A DNA stretch of 64,000 nucleotides from Isoetes taiwanensis (taxonomy: Eukaryota; Streptophyta; Lycopodiopsida; Isoetales; Isoetaceae): contig JAJEKV010000005.1 of assembly GCA_021234155.1 (NCBI GenBank), positions 23,887,584 to 23,951,583 of the forward strand, given 5' to 3'. Positions 12,061 through 21,700 of the stretch are shown in pieces (within the stretch, counting starts at the first letter, position 1; each line of letters begins with the position of its first letter). The translations under genes were made by a program, and so were the position numbers. Under the pieces are notes generated by a model, which did not search any database, was not told the DNA's origin, and was given only the letters and a program-made list of their open reading frames with translations.

Positions 12061-13030
12061 CATGGAACTTGAGGATTTCACACAACGAAAATTATAAATT
12101 TGAATCCTAGTCATATTTTTGGCCATTGCTCTCTCATATAGATGAACCACAAGACATGTGCTTCCCCAATCTGGAAAGTAGGCTCGGCTGTTCCAGGGAA
12201 ATAAGAAGGGCAATCTATAAAAATGCCCTTACATTTTATCTAAATTATGAAAATACCCCTGTATTTATAAATTATAGAAATGTCCCTTCTAAGAACAATG
12301 GCGGACGTTTTAGGCCCATGCGGAGCTTCTCGCCAAAATCATCCATTTCAAGCAACAATTTTACATTAGTTCAGCAACATTAATGATAACTACCTTCCAA
12401 ATGATGCTTCAATGGTAGAAACCTTCTGGATGGTGCTTCAACGACAGAATCCATTTTGTTTTTCCATAATTTTTCTCCAAGATATTAAGGCTGCGGAAAA
12501 TTACTAGGCTGTGGTTCAAAGTATCAAAATTCTTTATATCCCGAAGCTTTAGTTGTCAAAGTATCTCTCTATAAACTGCAACAAGGTCACTTCTTTTTGT
12601 AAGCAAATTTAGGAGAAGGGGTTCTCCAGACGGCCCACAAATGATTAATGTTTGCAGATGGGCATAAAAGATGGGATCCTTTGCGATAGAATTAGAGGGA
12701 TCCAAGCTTTTTCTGATTATCTTGCTCCTCCGTCTTCCCTGGCTGGGTAAACTTAGTTTTGCAGCCTGATATATATCCCAGCGTTTGATTTGTAGATTGT
12801 GTGGTCTGGATGTATGCCAGGTTAGGTGGGGGGCTGTAAAACGAAGGTGTTCCCCTTGGCTTCCACGAATCCACTATGGCAAATGCTCCTTGCTTGCATT
12901 TAAGTCTGCATCAAGCATTCTTGATGTGCAAATCTGGCATTGTATTTATCCTATTCCAGTAACGAAGCTTGAATGATGATTTAGTAGCTTTTGCAAAGTC
13001 CCTTCATGAAATACAAATACCATCTATGCC
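12060..13030. other. no gene recognised
   Basis: AT-rich sequence between the copia remnant and the gypsy LTR. An 85-codon ORF at 12126-12383 has no recognisable domain. Confidence 0.5.
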
Positions 13031-14992
13031 TGTTGACCCTCAACCTAGCTTTAAGAGTCAAACACAAGAAGCCAACTTGAAATTATGCTCAAGTTGGGTT
13101 AGAACCTCCAGACCACTTAAGGTGATCAGTCTGTGCAAGAAACTTTCAGAGAAATAGCTTAAATATTAAGAGTTCATACCTTTTCTATTTCAAGAATATG
13201 GAGCTTTCACTCAAATTGATGTAGCAAGCAGGGATGGATTGATTTTTAAGGTCAAATGGTTTGGAATGATGTAGAAAAGTTGTAGGAATGCAATGGAGAA
13301 ATCCTTGACTAAGTAAGAGTTGGAACCTGGAAGTTATATGAGTTCAAACTCGGGTCAAAAAATGGTCAATGGCAGTCAAAGTATAAAATAGTGATCATAA
13401 AAGTTCGAGTTGCCTGATTGTTTTTTAACAAAATTCTAAAGCAGAGGTATTAAATGGCCTTACATTGGTGCAGGAAGTCAGATTCAAATTTGAATCAACA
13501 AAAGTATTTTTGAGCGCAGATTTGCATAAACACAGTCAAGAACAATATCAGACAGAAAGGGCAGATTTGTAACTCGAGTTTGGATAGGTTATTTTTGGAT
13601 TTTCTTTCACATACATGCACTAATATACGAGAAAATAGACTTGTCAAAATAGGATTTAGATCAATAGACTTGTCAAAATAGGATTTGGATCAATAGGTGT
13701 TTTTCTGGAAAATGTTTTGAGATGATAAATTGCAAGAATCATATCAGAGATTATTTTTCAACTTGATAGACAATTTTTATTGATAAAGGTGGTCATGCTG
13801 GTCATAATAGAGTTGTGCACAAGATAATAAATGGTATTTTCAATCAGATCTTTTGCAGATCAAATCGAGGAGTGCACAGTAGCTTCAAGAATCCTTCAGA
13901 TCATGTTTCTCATGTATCAATGTCAGATTTGAGCGCGCCTCAGCCTTCAAGAAGTTTCTGTAACCATCTCCTTGATATATAGTTTAAAGTTTTCAAATTT
14001 TTGGCAGTTCAGGCCTTGATTTAAACATTAATGGGTTCCTTAAGAGCGGGAATACAAGAATAGAGTAGTCTCAGAGTTTAGGGAGCTGATTCCGGCGAGA
14101 TTCGAGCAAGTTTCTAATTTTAGGGTTCTTCAACTGTATTTTTGCAAAATTGGCGCGATACAGTTTGGCGTATTTCTGAGAATGTAAACCTAGAATATGC
14201 TGTATTTTGGTATTTTTAGGACTTTTGGCTATGGTTTAGAATTCCTTCCGTAAAATGGCTAAGGATTTTCTAATGATTTGGACCATAGGAATTTTAAAAT
14301 AGCTTAAAGAAAAGACATGGAATCTTTAGATCATCTTTCAGGGCATAGTATCTCTAGTATCAAAACATATGCTATGGAGACACGTGTAGGCATAAGAGCA
14401 CATTTCAAAATACTATATGGAAAAGATATGCATTTCGAAATGGTATATGGAAAAGATTTGCAAGTTGAACGAAATAAGTAAGGATTAGGGTAAGGGTAGT
14501 TGCAAAAGTATGGTAAGAGTAAACATGAAATGGTGGCATATGAAAGAAAAAGGGAATGTGGAAGAATGATGCAAAATGAGCATGTGGGGGTAAAAGTGAG
14601 GTATAGTATAAGGGAGAAGATGGCTAGACAAAAATGCAAAGGTAAGCAAGGGAGGGTGGAATATGGATGTGAAACAAGGAAAAAAATGGCTAGGATTTAG
14701 AACCATATACCATGGAGTCTTCCAAACTTTGACTTCTAAACTTCAAATGAGTGTCTTCAAATCTTTGTAACCCAGAGTCTTCTAGAAGATGCCTCTGACC
14801 ATATGTTTGACCACAAATATAGGACCTCTTATGAGTTTGACTTTGAAAGCCTTGAGTTGACCTTGAATGTAAGCCTTTTTTACCTTCATATCCATGTTGA
14901 CTACTAAGCTCTTCCAAACTTTGACCTAGTCTTTTAAGGAAATTGATCTAACGTAGACCAAATAGTTAGCATGTTGTCCTTTGGGGGCAACA
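13031..14992 (-). repeat. Ty3/gypsy LTR, 3' LTR of chimeric element, copy 1
   Basis: On the plus strand it starts TGTTGACCCT and ends GGGGGCAACA, the same termini as the LTRs of the complete element at 31-41 kb, so both belong to one family (about 1.9 kb LTRs). The pol remnant lies on its right, making it the 3' LTR of a minus-strand element. No matching LTR of this family lies to the right before 31 kb, so no target duplication can be tested. Confidence 0.85.
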
Positions 14993-15089
14993 TCTTGCCA
15001 AAACAAAAAAATAGCTGGTCCCCTCAACCATAAAATATGGAAATGAGTGTTCTGAGGGGGTCTTCAACTAGTACAAAGTTTTCCAAGTG

Positions 15090-15310
15090 AAAAGGTGATG
15101 AAGTAGATGTGATGAGATGGATGTGCATTGCATGTATGGGAGATGAGTGTCAATGTGATGGAAATGTGGTGCAAATGAGATGTGGATAATGAAATATGAT
15201 GGAGGTGAAATGTATATGATAAGATGAGTGTGAAAGTGAGATGTGTGATGGATATGAAGTGGAAAATGTGGAGTATGAGTATGTAGATAAGATGAAACAA
15301 GGGTGCCAAT
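15090..15310. repeat. GATG/TGTG-rich low-complexity tract
   Basis: A purine-rich degenerate tract built on GATG, GTGA and ATGTG words lies in the 3' untranslated part of the gypsy element. Its minus strand gives long histidine-rich, chance ORFs. The same tract is at 54,430-54,655, and a related one is at about 33,220-33,370 in the complete element. Confidence 0.8.
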
Positions 15311-15815
15311 GCCATGAACTCGCCAAAACAAGAAAAAATGTGTGCCTTTGACTTGATCGACTGAAAGTGCAACTCTGCTATGGTGGTAAAGCTAAAGCGC
15401 AGAGTGCTTTTGGGAAATGAATTCAAGGATGAGAGGCTGAAATGGTTGTCATGACTACTAGAGATAGATGAATAGCTGCACCTGTCATGGGAACACAGAA
15501 ATATATTAAGAACAAATTCAACCTCCCTTTATGGACTGTATGGGTTGCTTTAGGTCCTGCAAGGATGCAGAATGAGGAAGCAAAGGCATTAATGGTGATG
15601 GCCAAAATCACACAGCAGATGAATATAAAAACTAGTGATCCTGCATATATGACACTTGGCAAAAACATTAGTAAACATTCTTGTTTTGAACTTGGTGGAT
15701 GTGATCTCCTTAATAGTCTTACTTGCTACAAACATGAACTCATCAAAGCAGTTAACAAAAATCACAGATAATATAAACTATCTATCCTACCTCTAATCAG
15801 GATTTGCTTAACTTT

Positions 15816-17925
15816 CTAGGACATAAAGAGGGACAAGCATACATGCTGGTTCCAATACCTTTTCAAGTGCATAGTATTGATAGGATTTGACAGTGGCATA
15901 CTTAAGACTACTTCCTTCAACCAATACGAGTTTGAGCCTGCAGAGTCCAGAACCATAAAAGGTCCTTCCCAAAGGTTCTCAAATTTGCTAATTGAGTCTT
16001 CCTTTGATTTGTTCCATTTCAAAACAAGTTCCCCGAATTAAAAGTCCCCCATCCTATGAGCAAACCTTGAAAGCGGTTAGATCTTTAGCTTTAGTCAATA
16101 AGTTAGCATTCTTAGCTTTCATTACGTGTTTATCCAAATGCGTGAGCATCAATCTCTCCATCCAATCTCTCCTGCAAAGCATATTCAAATGGTAAGCATA
16201 ATTTATGAGCTAGCCTCAAAGATGGTAGTTCAAGCGCAATTGGTAACACGGCTTCTATGCTATAGACCAAGTTGAATGGAGTATGATTGGTGGTTGTCTT
16301 CATGGTAACTCAGTAAGCCCAAAGTGCATCAACCAGTTTTAGATGCCAATCCCTTTTGTTAAGCTTCAATTGTTTTTGCAAAATACCCTTAAAACTTTAT
16401 TAGTAGCTTTAGCTTGTCCATTATCCTGAGGATTATATGAGGAGCTCTTAGTATGCTTAACCTTGAGGATATTCAACAAGTTAGTAATAACTTCACTTAC
16501 AAAGGGTGTACCTCTATTAGAATGCAACTTAAATGGAATACCAAACCTGGCGCACACATGTTCATGTAGAAATCTTGTTGTAGTGATAGCATTTGCTTGT
16601 CTCAAAGGCATTGCTTCTAGCCATTTAGTAAAATAATCAGTGGCCACAATAATATAGTGGCCACAATAATATGTTGATGTGGTCTTGCAGAAGAGGGATT
16701 AATGGGACCTATATAGTCGAGTCCCTAGATTTGAAAGGGTCATGGAGAAACAATAGGATTCAATGCAACTGGAAGAAGAATCTTCTTTCCAAAGATTTGG
16801 CACCGATGACAGGTCTTTATGATATCATAACAATCTTTAAAAACTGTAGGCCAATAGTATCCTAACATGAGAATTTTTTTTGTTGTTGCAGATGCCCTTG
16901 TGCATTTCATTGATGATCATGGCAGCTTCTCCTTCACCAGCACATCTCAGCAAGACTCCATGCTGTTAATTTTGCATAGAACATCATCATCAATCAGTTT
17001 AAATTGCTTACATTTCTCTTTAAACCTTCTTTGCTGACTTGAAGTTAATCCTGATGGCATTTCCTTGTACTGCAGAAAGGCCCTAATGGGTTGCTGCCAA
17101 TCTTGTTGGACCTGTTTCTCATTAATTGACATTGAGGTTGCATAAAGAACAGACTTTGGCAAGCAACTCCAAATGATTAGTAGCATAAGATCCTAAACAT
17201 AAGCCATTCAAAAAGACCCTAAATTCCTTGGCAAATATGGATTTGGAAATAGTGTCCATGGCTCTTTGGAAGGTGGCTGGGGCATTCATCAAGCCAAATG
17301 GCATTTTCTTCATGGCATAAGTTCCCCAAGGAGTAATAAAAGAGGTTTTAGGCTGATCTTCTTCTCTGATGCTTATTTGATTGAATCCAGAGAATCCATC
17401 TGTAATCAATACAAATTCTCAAGGCACCATTTTTTTTTTTTTTTGAATGGTACTATGCAAGATACCCATTCGGATTAATTATTTCAATAATGACCCCTGC
17501 ATCCAACATTTTGTGCAATTCATCCTTCATTAACCCCATTAATGAAGTGTTAATTCTTCTTAACTTTTGGAAGACAGGTTTACACCCTTCCTTTCTTTTA
17601 TTTCGAATTGACATATCTCCTCTTTCATGCCAATGAGTTCTCGAGTAGATCCCTAGGCAAATATATCTCCTCTTTCTTCAAAAAAATTTGTAATCTCTTC
17701 TCTATCTTGGGTATCAAACAGATCTCCTGCAAACAAGGTTCTTTGCTTATCATTCTTGGTGATAAGGACCTCTTGAATTTGCTTCTGTTCTTCTGCACTT
17801 ATAACCAGAATAAGACAGAGTTCTTTGAGTTCACATTCCTCCAGGTCTTCTTCTGAGATAGCACCCTCAGACAAATGAGACATCAAAGTCTCTCTGCACG
17901 GAGCATCAGCCTCCCAATTTTGCTC
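15816..17925 (-). pseudogene. gypsy pol remnant, copy 1
   Basis: From right to left: the tail of an RNase H-like domain (EADAPCRETLMSHLSEGA, about 17,915-17,865), the RT palm (SLMGLMKDELHKMLDAG), DGFSGFNQISI, WGTYAMKKMPFGLMNAPATF, integrase and the C-terminal GPF block (NLWEGPFMVLDSAGSN). Compared with the element at 31-41 kb it lacks the RT segment before DGFSG and the RT-linked RNase H (join near 17,136). The RT catalytic box reads VFLNGLC (17,200-17,214) where VYLDDLC stands in the relative. In integrase the second acid is N (16,516-16,518) and the third position is K (16,408-16,410). A 32-base gap near 16,890 removes part of the integrase zinc-binding region relative to copy 2. Inactive. 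Confidence 0.92.
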
Positions 17926-18029
17926 TCGGTCTCCTGCGCCTTATGTTCTAGTGCGCACACTTGGGCGCTCGCTCTTTCATCTTTCGATGGCTTCCTCGCG
18001 GTTTGTTTGGTGCGAGCCATGTTCAACAT
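17883..18029 (-). CDS. small ORF starting with a histone H3 tail sequence, copy 1
   Basis: A 48-codon ORF (ATG at 18,029; a second in-frame ATG at 18,020). From the second ATG it reads MARTKQTARK then PSKDERASAQ, an acidic/basic, probably coiled-coil tail, and stops at 17,883-17,885. The first ten residues equal the start of histone H3, including the positions of K4 and K9; H3 itself continues with serine, here proline. A TATA-like box lies about 95 bases upstream. Its position, downstream of a primer-site-like sequence and upstream of pol, suggests the N-terminus of a gag gene. The C-terminal end is cut by the chimeric junction near 17,925, so the final residues are out-of-frame pol sequence. 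Gag identity is inferred. Confidence 0.6.
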   Translation of the reverse strand: MLNMARTKQTARKPSKDERASAQVCALEHKAQETESKIGRLMLRAERL

Positions 18030-18124
18030 ATACTTGATCGCCTCACTAGCACCCAAAAGCGGCTTGCAGGTCAGAGCTTGACGAAAACGACAAATGAAAC
18101 CCTAATTTGAAATCTCAGGGAGGT

Positions 18125-18134
18125 CTATTTATAG
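18125..18134 (-). promoter_or_regulatory. TATA-like box upstream of the H3-like ORF
   Basis: On the minus strand it reads CTATAAATAG, an almost ideal plant TATA box, about 95-105 bases before the ATG codons at 18,029 and 18,020. It lies inside the supposed internal region rather than in an LTR. Identical at 57,471-57,480. Confidence 0.5.
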
Positions 18135-18239
18135 AGTTGGAAACTTTTAGGGTTTCTTATGGGAAAAATCACGTTATCTAACGATTTAGATAGTAAGTCT
18201 TTGGCAGCATGATTCCCTTAAGATAATTTTTTCTTCCAC

Positions 18240-18540
18240 CACTCTAGCATGTGCTAGGATGCAATCTGGGCGTTTTGGATGTGTCATGGGTGCACGGCTG
18301 GACTGGTCACCCTAATTGGTCCTTTAATTCATTTTTTTCCTCTTAAAGTTTTGATGAGTTTCTCCAGCTTAATTTTGCATTTTAAGCTCAGTTATGCTCC
18401 TAGAGTAAGTCTTATCTTAACAATTAAAGTTAATTTTTGGTCCACCCCTCTAGGCATGCGCCAGAAGGCGAATTCGAGCTTTATGGATGTGTCCCATACG
18501 CACGGTTGAAGTGGCCATATGAATTATGGTCTGAATTTCT
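18240..18540. repeat. imperfect direct repeat in element leader
   Basis: Two related blocks at about 18,232-18,330 and 18,440-18,540 share the order CCACTCTAG/CCCCTCTAG, GGATGTGTC, GCACGG and a T/A-rich end. They are about 210 bases apart. They lie between the primer-site-like sequence and the TATA box. Confidence 0.5.
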
Positions 18541-18725
18541 AATTTTTATAAAATTCTATCTTACGATTACTACATATTCTTAGCTAGCTCCTTATTATAT
18601 CATGGAAAAAAAAATTGTCCCATTATTTGACGCTCTTGTTTGGAAGTTTTGCTCCAAGACTATTTAAGACTGTTAGCACTACTAGGGAAATGGTCAATGC
18701 TCGATTTTGGTCAACTGAGATCATT

Positions 18726-18739
18726 GCTCTGATACTATT
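18726..18739 (-). promoter_or_regulatory. degraded Met-tRNA primer binding site and LTR edge
   Basis: The minus strand reads TAGTATCAGAGC, one mismatch from the Met-initiator primer site. It sits one base from a TGTGACACCCCC edge on the plus strand (18,739), which looks like the inner end of a 5' LTR. This LTR start differs from the TGTTGACCCT of the LTR at 13,031, so the two ends of this element belong to different families. The far end of this LTR was not resolved. Confidence 0.55.
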
Positions 18740-21700
18740 GTGACACCCCCTAGTCATAGTTCCTTCCTGTCAGCTAAGAGCGCCAACACGAGGTCGTCTA
18801 TTTGACAGTCAGAATCTTGATGGTGAGCAAGAATCTGACGGGGTAGACATGTCATTCATCTCATCTCCCTAAGGATCGACCTAGTCCACATGGCATAAAC
18901 ATAAGCATTAGCATAAATAAAATATATAACTACCTCGAAGGTGGAGCAGCGGCGGCAAGTTCTATCGGGCTCGGACTCATGGGGATGGAATTTGGCATGG
19001 GTCTCAAAGTTCATTGCAAATAGAATTCATGATAATGGATTTAGCTGGCATAAGAACATGGTCGTTGGCTAGTCCACTCTATTCGTCTCTCATGTGCATA
19101 CTTTGTAGATAAGCTGATAAGTCTTGGAGTTTGACCGTAGCCTGCTAGGGGCATAGTCAAAGGAGCTACTCCTGGGTTGCATCTCACTAGTCCCGATGAG
19201 GCAGGAGGAGATCACTCCCCTCCAGAAGATGTCATGCCAATCACAGTTGAACTAGAGAGCTACTGCTCGTATTCGACTTGAACCCCACTGAGGCGATGCA
19301 TCATCAAGGAGGTGTTGAACCCATACCTTACCCACACTGCTGCCACATTTTGGCAGCATAGAAGAACTTAGCATATGCATTGTCTCATAGAGATAATGTT
19401 TGACCTCACTCACTTGTGCATGAGCAAGGCCTCTGTGGACATTATTCAAGCATTGACAACCTTTGGAATTCATCAAGCATGAAGATCCAAGCAAGGACTT
19501 TTGAATGAGCATCACATGGGCATTTTAAGGAAGGTTTGGTGCAAATGGAATACTCTTGAACACTTGAAGTCAAAGTTTGGAAGACCCCTCAAGTTATAAT
19601 GGTACTTGGCTATTTCCATGTTTATTTGGCATGATTCATACTTGTCTAGGCCCTATTGTCATGACCTTATCCTCCACACATCCCATTTTCCATTCCTCAT
19701 ACGCCATTGGCTAAAATAGTTTTCCTAGTCACAATATCACACACTCCACCATTCATCAAGAAAATGCCAAAATTCCATCAAAATGGCCTTTTCCAAGGTC
19801 CTAAATCATACTCTCTCTCTCTCTCTAGAGATAAAGTTAGAGAGAGAATGGTGCACTAATGCCTAAGCAAGATAAAGTTAGAGAGGGAATGTTGCACTAA
19901 TGCCTAAGCAAAATTTGTAAAGGCAAAAGTTTGCCTAAAGCATGATTTGAAGTCAAGGGGCTTGAAGTGCACTTGCCATTTTCTTGCACCATTGTCCACC
20001 TCACCATACAAAGATGTCACATCATCACATCTCGTCCATGTCACCACACACGTGTCATCTACCTCATTTTCATTTCATAATATTTTTTACTAGGAAAAAT
20101 GTTCTTGCCACTTCACCTGCCACATCACCATAACAGTTGTGCCACGTCATCATGATAATGCCAAATCATCTCCTTTTTGCCACTCCATCAAATTTGGACC
20201 ACATTGTTGACCAAAAGTCAAAGTGCTCAATTCCCAAAAATTGTTTTTTCATCTTGTAAAGCACAAAAAAATATGACATGTGGACTGAAATTTTGCAAAA
20301 AGACCCTGTTTTGACCCTAAAATCCATTTCTTGGATTCTGTGCCCATGGTAAAAAAAATAAATTTTTTTCCTATTTACCCCCCCCCCCCTTTCCGGCCTA
20401 GTCATTTCTTCCAGCCAATCTTTCCCCGCCACGTTGTACACCCCTGGTTTGTGGGGCGGCAACGAGCCGAATCCCACATGGCCATAGCACGTATAATTAT
20501 AAGTCTACGTGGACCATTGTTTTTATGCCCAAGGCTTCCCATGTGATTTTGGCCTATGGGATATTGTTTCTTGTTTTCAAGAACCCTAAAAACAGTAAGA
20601 TGCCAAGAAACCATTTTTTTGCCTGTTTTCTCGAATCAGTCATGGCCTCTTTGTCCTGATTTGCCTTCCTGTATGCCAAGAAAAGCATTTTCGAAGCTAA
20701 AAGACAGAAATTGATGATGGATCTGCCAAGAACAGATTGGAACAAGGGATTTTACAAAGAGGGAATTTGTATCAGAGCAAATTCGAAGGCCTTTGCGCGA
20801 TAAGTGATCTGCATACTATTGATTGTTGTCGGATTCATGTTTTCAAGCATTCATATACCTTCCTTGCTTTCAAAATCCTCAGATTTGGGAGCGAAATGAA
20901 GAATTATTGACTGTATCAGAAATTTCAAGCATCGAAAATAATAGAGCTTGGGAAAATCTACAAAATCATGTATGATGTTCATTCAATACTAAATCCGAGC
21001 TTGGTAAGACTTATTCGTGCATTTTGCAATTATAAGGTATCTAACTAAAGCAGAATGTGTAATCCGTGGATGATCTGTTAAAATAAAGTCTCTAAAATAT
21101 TAGTTTATAGAGTTAGAAGGATAGCATTTGATCCACTCAAGCATCATAAACATAGTGTGCAATATCTTCTTAGCCATCATATCTACCAATCGAAAGCAAA
21201 AGTAAGATCTCCCTTGCACAAAAGCCTTTAGAACAAGTCCAGCATATAGTCTAGCAACCTACAATTCAAAAGTATTTGAAAAGACAAAAAGAAACATTAG
21301 TAATTCAATTTGTATTATTCTAGTTAATTCATTCATCAAACCTACTTCTATAATTTTTCTAGTATTGTGGCTATCGAGATTGAAGATGCACTTCATCTAG
21401 AGGCATCTCGAGTTAGTATAAGTTGTCAAACTAAAAAAAAAAGATGCTAAACATTACATCTACTGGTACGCTTGCTTTTTGTGTTCTTGTTATTCTATCA
21501 GCAAGAAGAATCAAATTCTCAGGGCATGAACACCTTCTTATGTGGAAATTAGTTGATGCACACAGTATGCAGGTCTGTCAGAGTTAGTCAGAGGTGTTCA
21601 AAAAGGACTGCCAGAACTAAAGTTACAAAATTCTACTTCTTTTTTTTTCGATCATAAAAGTTCAAAGTGGTTTCCTTAGTATACTTGTTGATTCTCCTAA

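Noticed and set aside
14331-14706. Overlapping ORFs on both strands inside the gypsy LTR (also near 53.7-54.0 kb)
   Set aside because: They lie in the LTR, overlap one another in several frames and carry no motif.
15064-15426. Long minus-strand ORFs rich in His, Ser and Thr
   Set aside because: They translate the GATG/TGTG low-complexity tract in a retroelement untranslated region; two overlapping frames are equally open, as expected of simple repeats.
19800-19920. CRISPR-like repeat array
   Set aside because: Only two units and a microsatellite, in plant nuclear DNA; an ordinary local duplication.
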